Shown here in pieces: positions 1-9,448 of a stretch of 64,000 bases of DNA (within the stretch, counting starts at the first letter, position 1; every line of letters starts with the position of its first letter). This stretch comes from Protopterus annectens (Eukaryota > Chordata > Ceratodontiformes > Protopteridae). The DNA is taken from assembly GCF_019279795.1 (NCBI RefSeq), contig NC_056733.1, positions 1,419,121,656 to 1,419,185,655 of the forward strand, in the 5' to 3' direction. The notes below the pieces were generated by a model. The model worked only from the letters and a program-made list of their open reading frames with translations, was not told the DNA's origin and ran no database searches. The position numbers and the translations under genes were made by a program.

Positions 1-330
1 CTCGGTTTCAGCCGAAACCGAGACACTCGCGGTTGGCCTAACCGCGGTTTCAGCCGAAACCGCAGACCGCGAGTGTCGGTCCTTTTCCTTGCGCTTTTTT
101 GAAATTTGCGTAGTCGGAGGATCCGACGGCATAATGTAAGCAAAATCGGAGCCGAAAAATTCCTCAGCAAATTCCGACCGACGTCTAAGCGTCCGTCGGT
201 TAAAAGAAGCACAGGCTAGACAAGCTACTACGTCGTGGTCTGGGCCTAAACAAGGTAAGCAGTAAGAGTGGAAATCGTTATGAGGTATTTGTTTCCCACA
301 AGTTAAACAGTTATTCACTTTTTCTGACAT
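1..330 (-). CDS. DIRS Gag, N-terminal part (partial)
   Basis: This is an open reading frame from ATG at 330 to the window edge, about 110 codons without a stop. It begins MSEKVNNC and has the paired-cysteine pattern C-x2-C, C-x2-C, C-x2-C (CLTC, CLPC, CLAC) seen in the Gag of every sibling element here, followed by a basic stretch (KKRKEKDR). The start is chosen because DIRS-C and DIRS-D start at the same residue. The last codons include a repeated VSAET unit, which makes two near-palindromic DNA blocks at 1-22 and 44-64. A nucleic-acid binding, particle-forming role is inferred from the position as first ORF and the zinc-knuckle-like cysteines; no assay or search supports it. Confidence 0.65.
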   Translation of the reverse strand, partial: MSEKVNNCLTCGKQIPHNDFHSYCLPCLGPDHDVVACLACASFNRRTLRRRSEFAEEFFGSDFAYIMPSDPPTTQISKKRKEKDRHSRSAVSAETAVRPTASVSVSAETE

Positions 331-653
331 CGGCTGAGGAAAGAAAGAGTCCCCAACGGGGTACTTAGCTTTTTAGAAGTCTTCGGAGTGGAAGAATTCG
401 GTAGTAGTAATCTCTGGTTCTGACCGACCGGCACTTGCGAACAGCTTCTGCTTCGGGCGCCACGCGGCAAGAAAGACTGAGGAAAATGGCGTCGGCTAAT
501 GCCTTTATACCCGAATAACTGCAGCTGTGACGTCGGGTGAAGTGCGACACCAGCCAAGGCCAGACCCAGACTTTGGAATCCGGCCGACCGAAGGGCTGCC
601 TGACGACAGGACAACCCATTTGTAAGGACTGCAGATGCATCCTTGAAGGACAT
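1..653 (-). mobile_element. DIRS-0: 5' end of a DIRS tyrosine-recombinase retrotransposon, cut by window edge
   Basis: The 5' leader and terminal repeat lie at about 331-653, followed by the start of Gag running off the left edge. The leader shares with the other DIRS copies the CCCC-AA-CGGGG hairpin, the TATA-like stretch and the GC-rich terminal block ending near ...GAACAT. Its 5' terminus directly abuts DIRS-A reverse transcriptase sequence at about 654, so DIRS-0 appears to have inserted into DIRS-A. Its leader differs clearly from A, B, D and E, suggesting another subfamily. Confidence 0.75.
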
Positions 654-1094
654 CAGTCTTGAGTAAAAACCTTGTCCTTTTTTCTGTTCTGGCACTGTCT
701 AAATGGTCTCCATATCCATGAGGGAAGTAACCTGTTTCTGTGCCTCTGCCCATTGGTTTCTTGGCAGGTCTGGCCAACCATTTGTCACTGGCAGAGTGTG
801 GAAATGGAATCTGTATCCCTGCGATACGATGTTCAGTACCCACTTGTCCTGGGTTATTAACTGCCAATTTTGAGCAAAAAGTGCTAATTTTCCCCCTATG
901 GGTGCTACTATCAGATAAGTGCTTTGTATAGGCAGAGGGAAGTCATTGGGATTGCTTTCTGTAGGTTTGCGCTTTATCTCCCCCAGATTTGGAGGTGGAT
1001 GCGTCCCATTGCTTTGACCTGTATGAGTCTTGAGCCTGGTACCTGGAACCCTTAGGGTGTCTGGATTTGCCCCTTTCAGTTCTGTCTGACACAT
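654..1094 (-). pseudogene. DIRS-A RT N-terminal extension, truncated by DIRS-0
   Basis: The reading at 1,094-699 contains the conserved pre-RT block GGKLALFAQNW...DKWVLNIVSQGYRFHF found in DIRS-B, C and D. The frame then shifts near 700 and homology ends at about 654, just before the VPRKDKAWRPILDLS fingers motif expected next. No catalytic palm remains. Confidence 0.7.
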
Positions 1095-2739
1095 GACAGT
1101 TTTTTGTAGGCCGGTGTCTACTGAATCTAGGTGGCTGCACTTGTAAGAAATCTTTAACAGTTTGCATAGACTTAGCTTTGTCTTCCATTTTCTTTAAAAC
1201 CTCTTCTGCCTTAATACTAAACAGAGAATCATGCTGTAAAGGTGCATCTAGCAATTTAGCTTTGACATGATCAGGCAAATTTTGTTCCTTTAACCAGGCA
1301 AGCCTCCTAATCACAGATCCAGTATCTGCGGCCCTGCAGGAGGCCTCTAAAGAATCAAAACCACATTGCAAATTATGCTTTCCAACTTGTTCAGCTGCAT
1401 GCAATAATTCCTGCAATTCCTTATTTTCTGCACATTCTGAAATCAACATCATTTTCTGTTTCAGCAATCCCATAACATGATGTTGGTACTTAAGCATATG
1501 AAATTGACAGTTTAAGGCCCTAATTGCCAAGGTTGCAGATGTATAAATCTTTTTTCCCCCATCTGTCCAGCGCCCTTGAATCTCTGTCGGAGGGGGTAGG
1601 GTTTTTTGCTGTTGATGCCTTAACTCCCTTAGGACCCTGTGAAATAGTTTCAGGATTAGCAGCAGGGTTTCTAAATAAAAATTTATGAGAGTCAGGGACC
1701 CTGTAATACCTGTCAGGCTTACTGGGAGCCAGAGGTAAGGAGTCAGGGGTCAGGCTTGACTCCGAAAAAACATCATCCACAATGTCTAACACAGCAGGAA
1801 TGGCTAAAGGCTTATGCTGAGGGAGACGGAGGAAATCCCTGAGCCTCTTTTTTGATTCTGAGAAGTCTTGACTCTCCCAGTGAAAATGCTCCCTCAAAGT
1901 ATGCAAGATTTCTCCAAATGAATAATCCTCAGGAGGAGATGCAGATGGAATAGACTCCTCAGCATCAGAATCCTCATAGGGAGGTAAAGATAATTCCTGA
2001 TCAGAAGAGGAATCAGAAGAAATAGAAACCTGATCTGAAGACTCATAGTCACTGTCTTGCCTAGGCCTCTTGTCTGGAGCAGGATGGGTACCCCTGATCA
2101 AGATAATAAGGTCTTCAGCCATTTTGATCATCTGTTTTTTAGGGATAGAGGCCTGTGCACGTGGCTCAGGCATTTTAGTTTTTGAAGGTGTCTTTGCCTT
2201 TGGTTTTGCAGCTTTCGTCGGTTTGATATAAAAATGTTGAGGTATGAATACACCCTCAGAAGTCGGTGCCTGCTCAGCGGCTCCGGACCCATCCAAGGGA
2301 GATACATCCATCAGTCCAATACCTTGAGTTTCTTGCGGCATGTTGGACTCCACATGGGTGTTGGTAGAGGCAAGCGACTCGAAGGTAGCGAGTATCAGGG
2401 GCTGCGAAAGCACCTCACGGAGTACCGGCGAACCGGCTTAGGAGAAGCTTCATCAGTTTTGGATCTCGACTGTCTTTCTCTGTCCTTTTCTTTGCGTTTT
2501 TTATGTACTCCGGTAGTTGGATTGCTATCCGATGACATCGCTGGGTAGTTAAATATGTTTCCAAAATACTTAGATGCAAAAATATACCGACGCTTAATAG
2601 TGCGTTGGTTAAATCTAGCACAAAACCAACAGCCAGGCACGTTGTGATCAGGGCCTTAGCAAGGAATACAGTATAAATGGAAATCCTTATGAGGTATTTG
2701 CTTCCCACAAGTAATACAATTTTTAATTTTTTTTGATAT
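943..2739 (-). pseudogene. DIRS-A Gag, decayed
   Basis: Gag homology runs from about 2,739 to 943 in several frames. The start codon is mutated: ATA stands where DIRS-C and D have ATG. The cysteine-rich N-terminus at 2,640-2,739 is split between frames. The long central stretch (2,413-1,520) is open and carries the serine- and acid-rich segment, a YYRVPDSHKF motif and the ALDRWGKK motif shared by the siblings. The C-terminal third continues at 1,530-943 with the alpha-helical block KKMEDKAKSMQTVKDFLQ. At least two frame shifts and the lost start make it non-functional. Confidence 0.75.
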
Positions 2740-2740
2740 C

Positions 2741-3060
2741 GGTAAAAAGCAAGAAAAAAGTTTCCCCAACGGGGTACTTAGCTTTATTGAAGACTTCGTT
2801 TCTGAAACTCAAAACGTGAATATTTCAGTAGTCGGCCAACTGGCACTTGCGAAATGCTTATGCTTCGGGCACCGCACGGCAAGAAAGACTAAAGAAAATG
2901 GCGTCGGCTGCATGTTTTATACCCCTGACGACCTGATGTCATGGAAGAGGAGACAGCAACCGATGCAGGACCCAAGACTTTGGAATTCAGGCCGACTGAG
3001 GGCAACCTGCCAACAGATTACCCGAATGTAATGACTGCAACAGTGAAACATGAAGAACAT
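2741..3060 (-). promoter_or_regulatory. DIRS-A leader and terminal repeat with TATA-like box
   Basis: Read on the minus strand, the terminal repeat contains GGGTATAAAAC at about 2,911-2,922, followed by the GC-rich CCGACGCCATTTTC block. The CCCC-AA-CGGGG hairpin sits just before the Gag start (about 2,764-2,775). The same order occurs in DIRS-0, C, D and E. A promoter role for the TATA-like box is inferred. Confidence 0.45.
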
Positions 3061-3107
3061 CTGTACTATGTTCTTCGTGTTTCACTGTTGCAGTCATTAC
3101 ATTTGGG
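3021..3107. repeat. Near-perfect palindrome at the DIRS-A/DIRS-B junction
   Basis: Arms of about 40 bp at 3,021-3,060 and 3,068-3,107 are separated by only 7 bp (CTGTACT). The left arm is the 5' terminus of DIRS-A; the right arm is the matching part of the DIRS-B internal complementary region. Confidence 0.85.
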
Positions 3108-3140
3108 TAGATTCCCAAAGCTATGGTTGGGAGGATGGAT

Positions 3141-4329
3141 TTATACAGCATTAGGACCAGCTATAAGGCCCTGCAAAACAGCAGTGGCAAAGCCAGCTCT
3201 GGATTTAGAGAAAATTGGTAAGTGATAATGCTTGGTGAAAGTATGAACTGAACTCCAGGTAGCAGCTTCGAGAATATCCCTGGTAGGAATACCTCTGAGA
3301 AAGGCTGTAGAAGAAGATGCAGCCCTGGTGGAATGAGATCTGATCCCCGGGGGATAGGATTTCCATGGTGCTTGTAGCAGAAATGAATGCAATGGCTTAT
3401 TTATTTAGAAATGGTTTGTTTTGAAAAAGCCTTCCCCTCTGCCCCTGCAGCAAATGCTACCAGCAGTTGTTCAGATTTTCTTCGAGATTTAGTCCTGTCC
3501 AAGTAGAATCTAAGTTGTCTGTGTACATCCAATGAATGTACAATCCGCTCCCCTTGTTCTGTGGATTGGGAAAGAAAGTTGGCAAATGAATGGACTGATT
3601 AAGAGCCACACTGGACACCACCTTGGGCATGAAGGATGGATTTGTCCTGATTGACACCCTGTCCGCATGAAAGATGATGAAAGGCTCCACTGCCATAAGG
3701 ACCTGTAATTTAAATATCCTTCTAGCTGAAGTGATTGCTAAAAGGAAGGCTGTTTTCCAGGAAAAAAAATTTAAGTCTGCAGTAGCAGCTGGCTCGAAAG
3801 GAGGTAGAGTGAGTTTCTCCAATACAAAGTTAAGGTCCCAGGCAGGAGTTGGAGCTGTCCTGGGTGGTCTCAAGTTTTTGGCCCCTCTGAGATACTGCTT
3901 TAGCAGAGGATGAGAGAAGAGGGTTGGTGGTTCTGTGTTGTAATGAGCTGAAATGGCTGAGGCATGGATTTTTATGGAAGAAAAAGACAGGGCCTTGTGA
4001 AGCACCTCAGTTAAGTATTGCAAAATCTGAGGTACATTGGGTGCTGCTGTGCTCATCCCTTGAGATCGATTCCAGGCACAGAATCTTTTCAATTTGTCAG
4101 CATAAGATTTTCTAGTACTAGGTCTTCTCGCCTCCAAAATGACATCCATCACAGGTTTGCTGAGGGGTGCTAAGGGGGAATTTAAATGATTAGCCAAGCT
4201 GCAAGATTCAATGTTTGGAGCTGAGGGTGCAGAACTTAGTTCTACTGCTGAGACAGTAAGGAAGGTGTCTGAGGAAGGAACCATGGAGAAATTTGTGACA
4301 CACTGCGCAGGAGTGGGAACCAGTTTCAT
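3141..4329 (-). pseudogene. DIRS-B tyrosine recombinase, broken
   Basis: The N-terminal core-binding part (VMDVILEARRPSTRKSYADK) and the start of the catalytic domain are open from 4,329 to 3,457. The C-terminal catalytic part with HSTR (H-x-x-R) and TFTKHYHLP (nucleophilic Tyr) is in another frame at 3,392-3,141. The first catalytic arginine region reads SARRIFKLQVLM, while sibling elements have SARRVSELQAL. Upstream the gene is cut by the CR1 insertion at 4,330. This enzyme would integrate the circular DIRS DNA; this copy cannot make it. Confidence 0.8.
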
Positions 4330-4490
4330 AGTATAGTACTAGGCTATCTGCCCTAGGGCATTTGTAAGCCTAGCCATAGTGATGTGGCTTTTGCCACCCC
4401 ATGAAGTGGTACAAAAATGTACAGAATAAAATTAGAATACTATGCCTCTGTCTAGTAGTGACACAATGAAGGTCCCCTTATATAATAGAA

Positions 4491-7270
4491 TTAGTTTACT
4501 GTGCCCCTGTCTAGCAGTGACACAGATGTGACCCCTGGGGTAAACTTACGATCTCCCATCCACTCATCAAGATTTCTCTTGAAGAGAGTCAGTGAGGGGC
4601 TCTGCCTAATATGAACTGGGATCCTGTTCCAAAGCATGGGAAGTCTCTGGGTTATGAATCTATCCCTCCAGCATGTCCTATTCATACTTGTGCCGAGGTT
4701 TAAGTCTTTAGCTCTCGTGGTCCTGATGGATTTGGATCTTTTGAGTTGGAGCATGTCCATCAGATCCTGATTGGACATGGCCTTGTACGTCAGGCAGAGA
4801 TCACCTCTGAACAGGCGGTATGCTACTGAATAGAGCTGAAGTTTCTTTAGTCTGGCAGAATAAGACATATGTTGGAGACCCTTGATCCTCTTGGCGAGGT
4901 ACTTTTGTGGTCTCTCCAGCTGTTGCAAATGCCGGGTGAGGTACATACTAAATGGGGCATTGTACTCAATCATGGGTCTGATGAGGGAGGAGTATAGGGG
5001 TACAATGACATCCCTGGATCTGGATGTGAATCCCTTCATGATGAGGTGTGCAAGGTAGAATGTTTTTCTAACCACTTTGGCAACGTGGGTGTCAAATGAG
5101 AGGTCGCTGTTGACTTGGGTCCCTAGGTCTCTGATTACTTTTTCCGTACTCAGTGGGTTGCTGTCTATGTGATAATTTGTGGGTACTTTGTTTTTCCCAA
5201 AGGGATGACTATACATTTTGGCATTTAGTTTAAGGCCGTGACTCCGGCACCAGTTGTCCGCTTCTGTGAGGCCTTTTGTAGGATGTATGTGTCCGCTGGT
5301 GTATCGACTATGGCGCCTAGTTTGCAGTCATCTGCGAACTTTGTCAGCCACAACCCTCCCATGTTTGCTTTAACATCTGAGAAATAAATGCCGAACAAGA
5401 GGGGTCCCAGGACAGATCCCTGTGGGACACCACTTGTGACTGGCTTTGAGTCTGACATTGCTCCAGCGATTTTAACTTTATGGGTTCTGTCCTTTAGCCA
5501 GTTTGCAACCCATCTAGTGACATAAGGGTTTACGTTTAAGCTGTTGAGCTTATCTATGATGCCTGAGTGGGGTATTGTGTCAAGGCCTTAGCCAAGTCCA
5601 GGTAGGCTGTATAGACTGCTTTGCCCTCATCAATGGCACTAGTGCCTGTTTCGTAAGTCAACCAGGTTCAAAAGGCAGCATCTGCCCTTTACAAAGCCGA
5701 ACTGGGTGGGGTCAAGTGTCTGTAGGTCCCCTATGTCTCTGTTTATGAGTTCCATAATGATTCTTTCCATAGCTTTGCAGACCAGGCTGGTTAAGCTTAT
5801 GGGCGGTAGTTTCAGGGTCTGTAGAGGTACCCCTTTGTGGAGTGGGCCCACTGCGGCTGTACCCCTCTGTGCAGGTACATATCCTGAAGTGAGACCAAGG
5901 TTAAATAGCATTATTATGTGTGGGTTTAGCTCCTCTTGAGTTCACGTAACACGCAACCCGGGATACCGCCAGATCCCATTGATGCTGTGTTTTAGCTTTG
6001 TTTAGGCGGTTCTCACTTGGACATCTGAGATGACAGGAGATTACATTCAGCTGGGATAAGTATTTCTTCTTTTGGGGTGAGGGAGGGAGAAATTTGCACT
6101 GAACCTGTCAGCCAGAATGTTGGCAATATCTGTGGGTTCAGTGTATTTTTGTTGTTGTGAACTAACTCTGAGCATATCTGAGGGTTTCCTTCCAGGTTTC
6201 TAACATAGCTGAAGAAAGCTTTGTGGTTATCTTTAGTGTCCTTAGCGATTTTTCTTTCAAAGTTGGCCTTGGATGTTTTATGAGAGAACGTAGTTTTCTG
6301 CTAATGTTGATCAGAGATGTCTTCCCTTCATGGGATTTTGCTCTGACGCAGTAGCTTCCTTCTTTTGTTATACAATTTGTTAATGGCTGAGGTCCACCAG
6401 ACAGGACGCTTGCCTTTGGTGGAGAGTGACTTGGATTTATTTGGGATTGCATGATCCATGCATTCTTGGAGATGTCCATAGAAAGCATTTGTGAAGGATT
6501 CGGCATTGTGGGATGTGGTATCCACTGGCACAGTGGGCTTAAAGGATACCATCTCAGTCTTAAGAAGAGTGAAGGCTGCTTTTGAGAAGTTTTTCACTGT
6601 GGTCTTTTGTGCTGGGGGTGGAGGTGGGATATGTATATCCAGGGTGATTAGTTTGTGGTCAGATCTCACTAGTGAGGGGTATACTACCGGTGTGGAGCAT
6701 TTTGTTCCCATGTTTGTGATGATCAGGTCTAGTATATTATCTCCCCTAGTGGGAGAGGCGACTAGTTGTTCCAGTGCATTTGAATTTATGAATTCCAGGA
6801 ACCTTTGGGCTAGGGTATTAGGGCTAGAATCATGTACCCAATCTATGTTTGGGTAGTTGAAGTCTCCCAGTATGATGGTATTTTGTGATACATTCATATC
6901 CTCCAATGTCTTCAGGAAGGCTGAATGGGGTTCCTGAGATTGAGAGGGTGGTCTGTAACATGCTACCATTTGTACAGCAGTTTTGCCTATGGTTAGTTGC
7001 ACCTGTATGGTCTCTGATGCTTCATGTGTTGTTACTAACCTGGAGGTGTGGGTGTCCTAGATGAATATGAACACTCCCCCTCACTTTGTGGTTCGGCCCG
7101 GGTTTTGGGGCCGAAAAGCATGATACGAGGTATAGCCTTGGTAGCGTTGGGATGCTCTCAGGAGCCTTGAACCAGGTTTCAGTTACTGCACAGACGTCGA
7201 TGTTCTCCATGCTGAGGAGTGCATCGAGTGCCTGCATCTTGAGATTTAGACTTCTGGCGTTGAGCAGCAT
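4491..7270 (-). pseudogene. CR1-1 ORF2: endonuclease plus reverse transcriptase, frameshifted
   Basis: The apurinic-type endonuclease is at 7,270-7,022 (LLNARSLN, AVTETWF) and 7,002-6,328 (LGDFNYPNIDW; SDHKLITLD). RT segments follow at 5,911-5,639 (ISLTSLVCKAMERII, TQFGFVKGR), 5,458-5,225 (SGVPQGSVLGPLLFG; catalytic FADD) and 5,216-4,491 (thumb and C-terminus). The copy at 50.5-52 kb gives the intact RT frame for comparison. At least four frame breaks separate the parts, so it is a dead copy of a protein that nicks target DNA and primes reverse transcription from it. Confidence 0.85.
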
Positions 7271-7299
7271 TACCCTTAGTTTTTTTCCATTTTTGTTTT

Positions 7300-8274
7300 C
7301 TAAGGAGGTGGGTTTGTCTTTTGAGCCTTGCCTAAAAAAGGCACTATGGGGGTGGCAAGAGCCTTAGCCAATATCCGGAAGCCCAGTGGTGACAGGTGTA
7401 AGCCATCCCTTGCGAAGCAGCGTGGCTTGTCCAACATGTTATCCCAGGCAGACAGACATTGGATCCCCTTAGAATGACACCAGTACTTGAGCCAATTATT
7501 AAAGCTGATCATCTTGTCTTTGTATTGTGGTATCATTCTTGGTGAGGGCAAGATGCTGCTCAGGGTCAGGGTTATACTAGCCTGGGCTACATAATCGGAG
7601 AGCTCCTCTATGTCGCTTTTCATGTAGTCCAGAGAGGTACATCTCAGGTCATTCACGCCAGCATGGACAATGATGGAGTCATATTTGTACTTGCTTTGGA
7701 GTGACTTGAGTGCGTGTGTTATGTGGCAGATCCTAGCTCCCGATAGACAGCTCACAGTCACCCTCTCCTTGTTCAGCCTGGTCAGCGGGACATCAGTGTG
7801 TCTGACTATAGAGTCACCTATTACTAGTGTATCAAGCATGGTGTTTGGCCTTAAGGGCTGTGATTGGTTGACACACTGATTTATTGAAGTATGTGTTGCA
7901 TGTGCTTTGTTTTGAGGTGGTGGATTTTTGGATGTCTGCTTTGGGAGCCTCTGTTGTTTTGGTAAGTTTTTTATTAGAGCCTCCGAGTATGTCTTTGTGT
8001 TTTTATGTGTTTGGTTTGCAGTTGTGGTAGGTCTATGTGGGACTGGGATTGTTGTGTGTGTGGTTTCCATCTCCTCCTGTCTGGTCATGCCAGCCCTGAG
8101 TTGAGAGAGTTCAGCCTCCAGTTTGGCTATATAGTTGCATCTCTCACATGTATTTGTGTTTGTTGGGAGGAGGAGAGGGTTGTCTGTGTACATGAGACAA
8201 TTGTAGCATTGTCTCAAGATACCCAGATTGACCAGCTGAACTGGAGAGGATGCCAGTAATCTACCACTCGACAT
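7300..8274 (-). CDS. CR1-1 ORF1 protein with cysteine motif and SGNH/GDS esterase domain
   Basis: An intact 324-codon ORF. Near the N-terminus (residues about 22-46) paired cysteines CYNC ... CERC suggest a small zinc-binding module; a short heptad-like stretch (AKLEAELSQLRAG) follows. A basic and polar linker leads to a C-terminal domain with VIGDSIVRH (catalytic Ser block), HAGVNDL (Asn block) and DGLHLS (catalytic Asp/His block), which are the blocks of SGNH esterases. Esterase-bearing ORF1 is established for CR1 LINEs. It is likely an RNA-binding partner of ORF2. The neighbouring ORF2 is broken, so this survives as an isolated ORF. It is not a host lipase: it lies in LINE order just upstream of the endonuclease. 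Confidence 0.8.
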   Translation of the reverse strand: MSSGRLLASSPVQLVNLGILRQCYNCLMYTDNPLLLPTNTNTCERCNYIAKLEAELSQLRAGMTRQEEMETTHTTIPVPHRPTTTANQTHKNTKTYSEALIKNLPKQQRLPKQTSKNPPPQNKAHATHTSINQCVNQSQPLRPNTMLDTLVIGDSIVRHTDVPLTRLNKERVTVSCLSGARICHITHALKSLQSKYKYDSIIVHAGVNDLRCTSLDYMKSDIEELSDYVAQASITLTLSSILPSPRMIPQYKDKMISFNNWLKYWCHSKGIQCLSAWDNMLDKPRCFARDGLHLSPLGFRILAKALATPIVPFLGKAQKTNPPP

Positions 8275-8550
8275 GCTAGAACAGTATAAGGGAATGCTGT
8301 ACCTTTAAGGGAAGTGGATATTCACAGGGGTGGTAGGCAGATGTAGTGCTTTCCTTAGTACGAGAGTGCTTACTTAGTAGAGAAGTATTGAGAACAAGTG
8401 CTAGGCTTATAATACAGTGAGTAGTCTGATTTTACTAAGAGTAGAGCTTCTTAAGGGAAAATTTGAAGAGCAGACTTGGCGGAGCCAGAAGAAGTTTAAC
8501 CTTGTTTAACCGGCGCTGCGCTATGCGCACAACCACTCAAAGCCGTGCAA

Positions 8551-8822
8551 ACGTGGATTTTAAACAGGGAACTACAAAAGAGCTAGAAATGGTCAAAAAC
8601 AACTAATTACTACAGCTTCTTGTGCTGAGGTCACTTCCTACAGGGACAGGTAGGCTGCTCAAGGCTCCCCACTCCCACTGGTGAGCAAAGAAACTTCCTT
8701 CTATCCAAGTAAGGTAATGGACAACACAGGAACTACACCACAGCCCAGAATACAGCAATGCCTGTAAACTGGTCTAAACTAGTCGAGGAGAGGCGGGAAA
8801 ACAAGGATTATTTTTTTGTTTT
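8551..8822. repeat. CR1-1 5' region direct repeat, copy 1
   Basis: A block starting GGATTTTAAACAGGGAAC and ending in a T-rich run is repeated almost exactly at 9,169-9,440, about 619 bp away, with only a few differences. Both lie upstream of CR1 ORF1. This may be a promoter-monomer arrangement; the intervening sequence (8,823-9,168) is not repeated elsewhere in the window that I can see. Confidence 0.8.
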
Positions 8823-9168
8823 TTGATAGAAACACACAGAAAATGCAGAAACAGTGATAAATCAGTTACACAGGCTAGCACACTTTAGTGGGCAGCCTCC
8901 ACAGTTAAATTAAACAAACAAACAAAGTTTCGATCAAATTCGACTAAAAAGTAACTTTAAGTGCAGATTTTAAAATAATGCAGCAAACAGTTAAAAAATA
9001 GTTCAAGCTAGTTCAGGGTAAGCTACAGAAGCTATTCCAAGTGAAAAAAGCAAAGATACTTAAATCCAGAAAGTAGTCGCTTTTCTGAGTTCTCTGTAGC
9101 TAAGACCACTCTGCAGGACCACGAGGAGCTTGTCTGAGCAGTATAGCCAGAAAAAAACGCCCAGAGGC

Positions 9169-9440
9169 GGATTTTAAACAGGGAACTACAAAAGAGCTAG
9201 AAATGGTCAAAAACAACCAATTACTACAGCTTCTTGTGCTGAGGTCACTTCCTACAGGGACAGGTAGGCTGCTCAAGGCTCCCCACTCCCACTGGTGAGC
9301 AAAGAAACTTCCTTCTATCCAAGTAAGGTAATGGACAACACAGGAACTACACCACAGCCCAGAATACAGCAATGCCTGTAAACTGGTCTAAACTAGTCGA
9401 GGAGGGGCAGGAAAACAAGGATTATTTTTTTGTTTTTTTG
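9169..9440. repeat. CR1-1 5' region direct repeat, copy 2
   Basis: This is the second copy of the 8,551-8,822 block. It ends in a longer T-rich run (A-rich on the CR1 sense strand) immediately before DIRS-B sequence resumes at about 9,449, and so marks the outermost 5' end of the CR1 insertion. Confidence 0.8.
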
Positions 9441-9448
9441 TTTTTGTG

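Larger units (their letters stand above)
654..3060 (-). mobile_element. DIRS-A: 5' half of a DIRS element (Gag plus RT start)
   Basis: The terminal repeat and leader at about 2,740-3,060 are followed leftwards by a decayed Gag and the first part of RT. The element is interrupted at 654 by DIRS-0, and the rest would lie left of the window. Its 5' terminus abuts the internal complementary region of DIRS-B at 3,061, so A probably inserted into B. Confidence 0.75.
4330..9448 (-). mobile_element. CR1-1: long CR1-type non-LTR retrotransposon nested in DIRS-B
   Basis: In minus-strand order: 5' region with a duplicated block (9,448-8,551), ORF1 (8,274-7,300), ORF2 with endonuclease and RT (7,270-4,491) and a 3' UTR ending near 4,330. 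The last bases match the end of the CR1 copy at 52.1 kb, with short repeats of the TATGAAAC type typical of CR1 3' ends. The flanks are DIRS-B RNase H and YR sequence. I could not define a target duplication; about 18 bp of DIRS sequence seems missing at the site. Confidence 0.85.

Noticed and set aside
7300-8274. 324-codon ORF with GDS esterase motifs as a host lipase gene
   Set aside because: It lies directly before a CR1 endonuclease/RT on the same strand and has the cysteine module plus esterase layout of CR1 ORF1.
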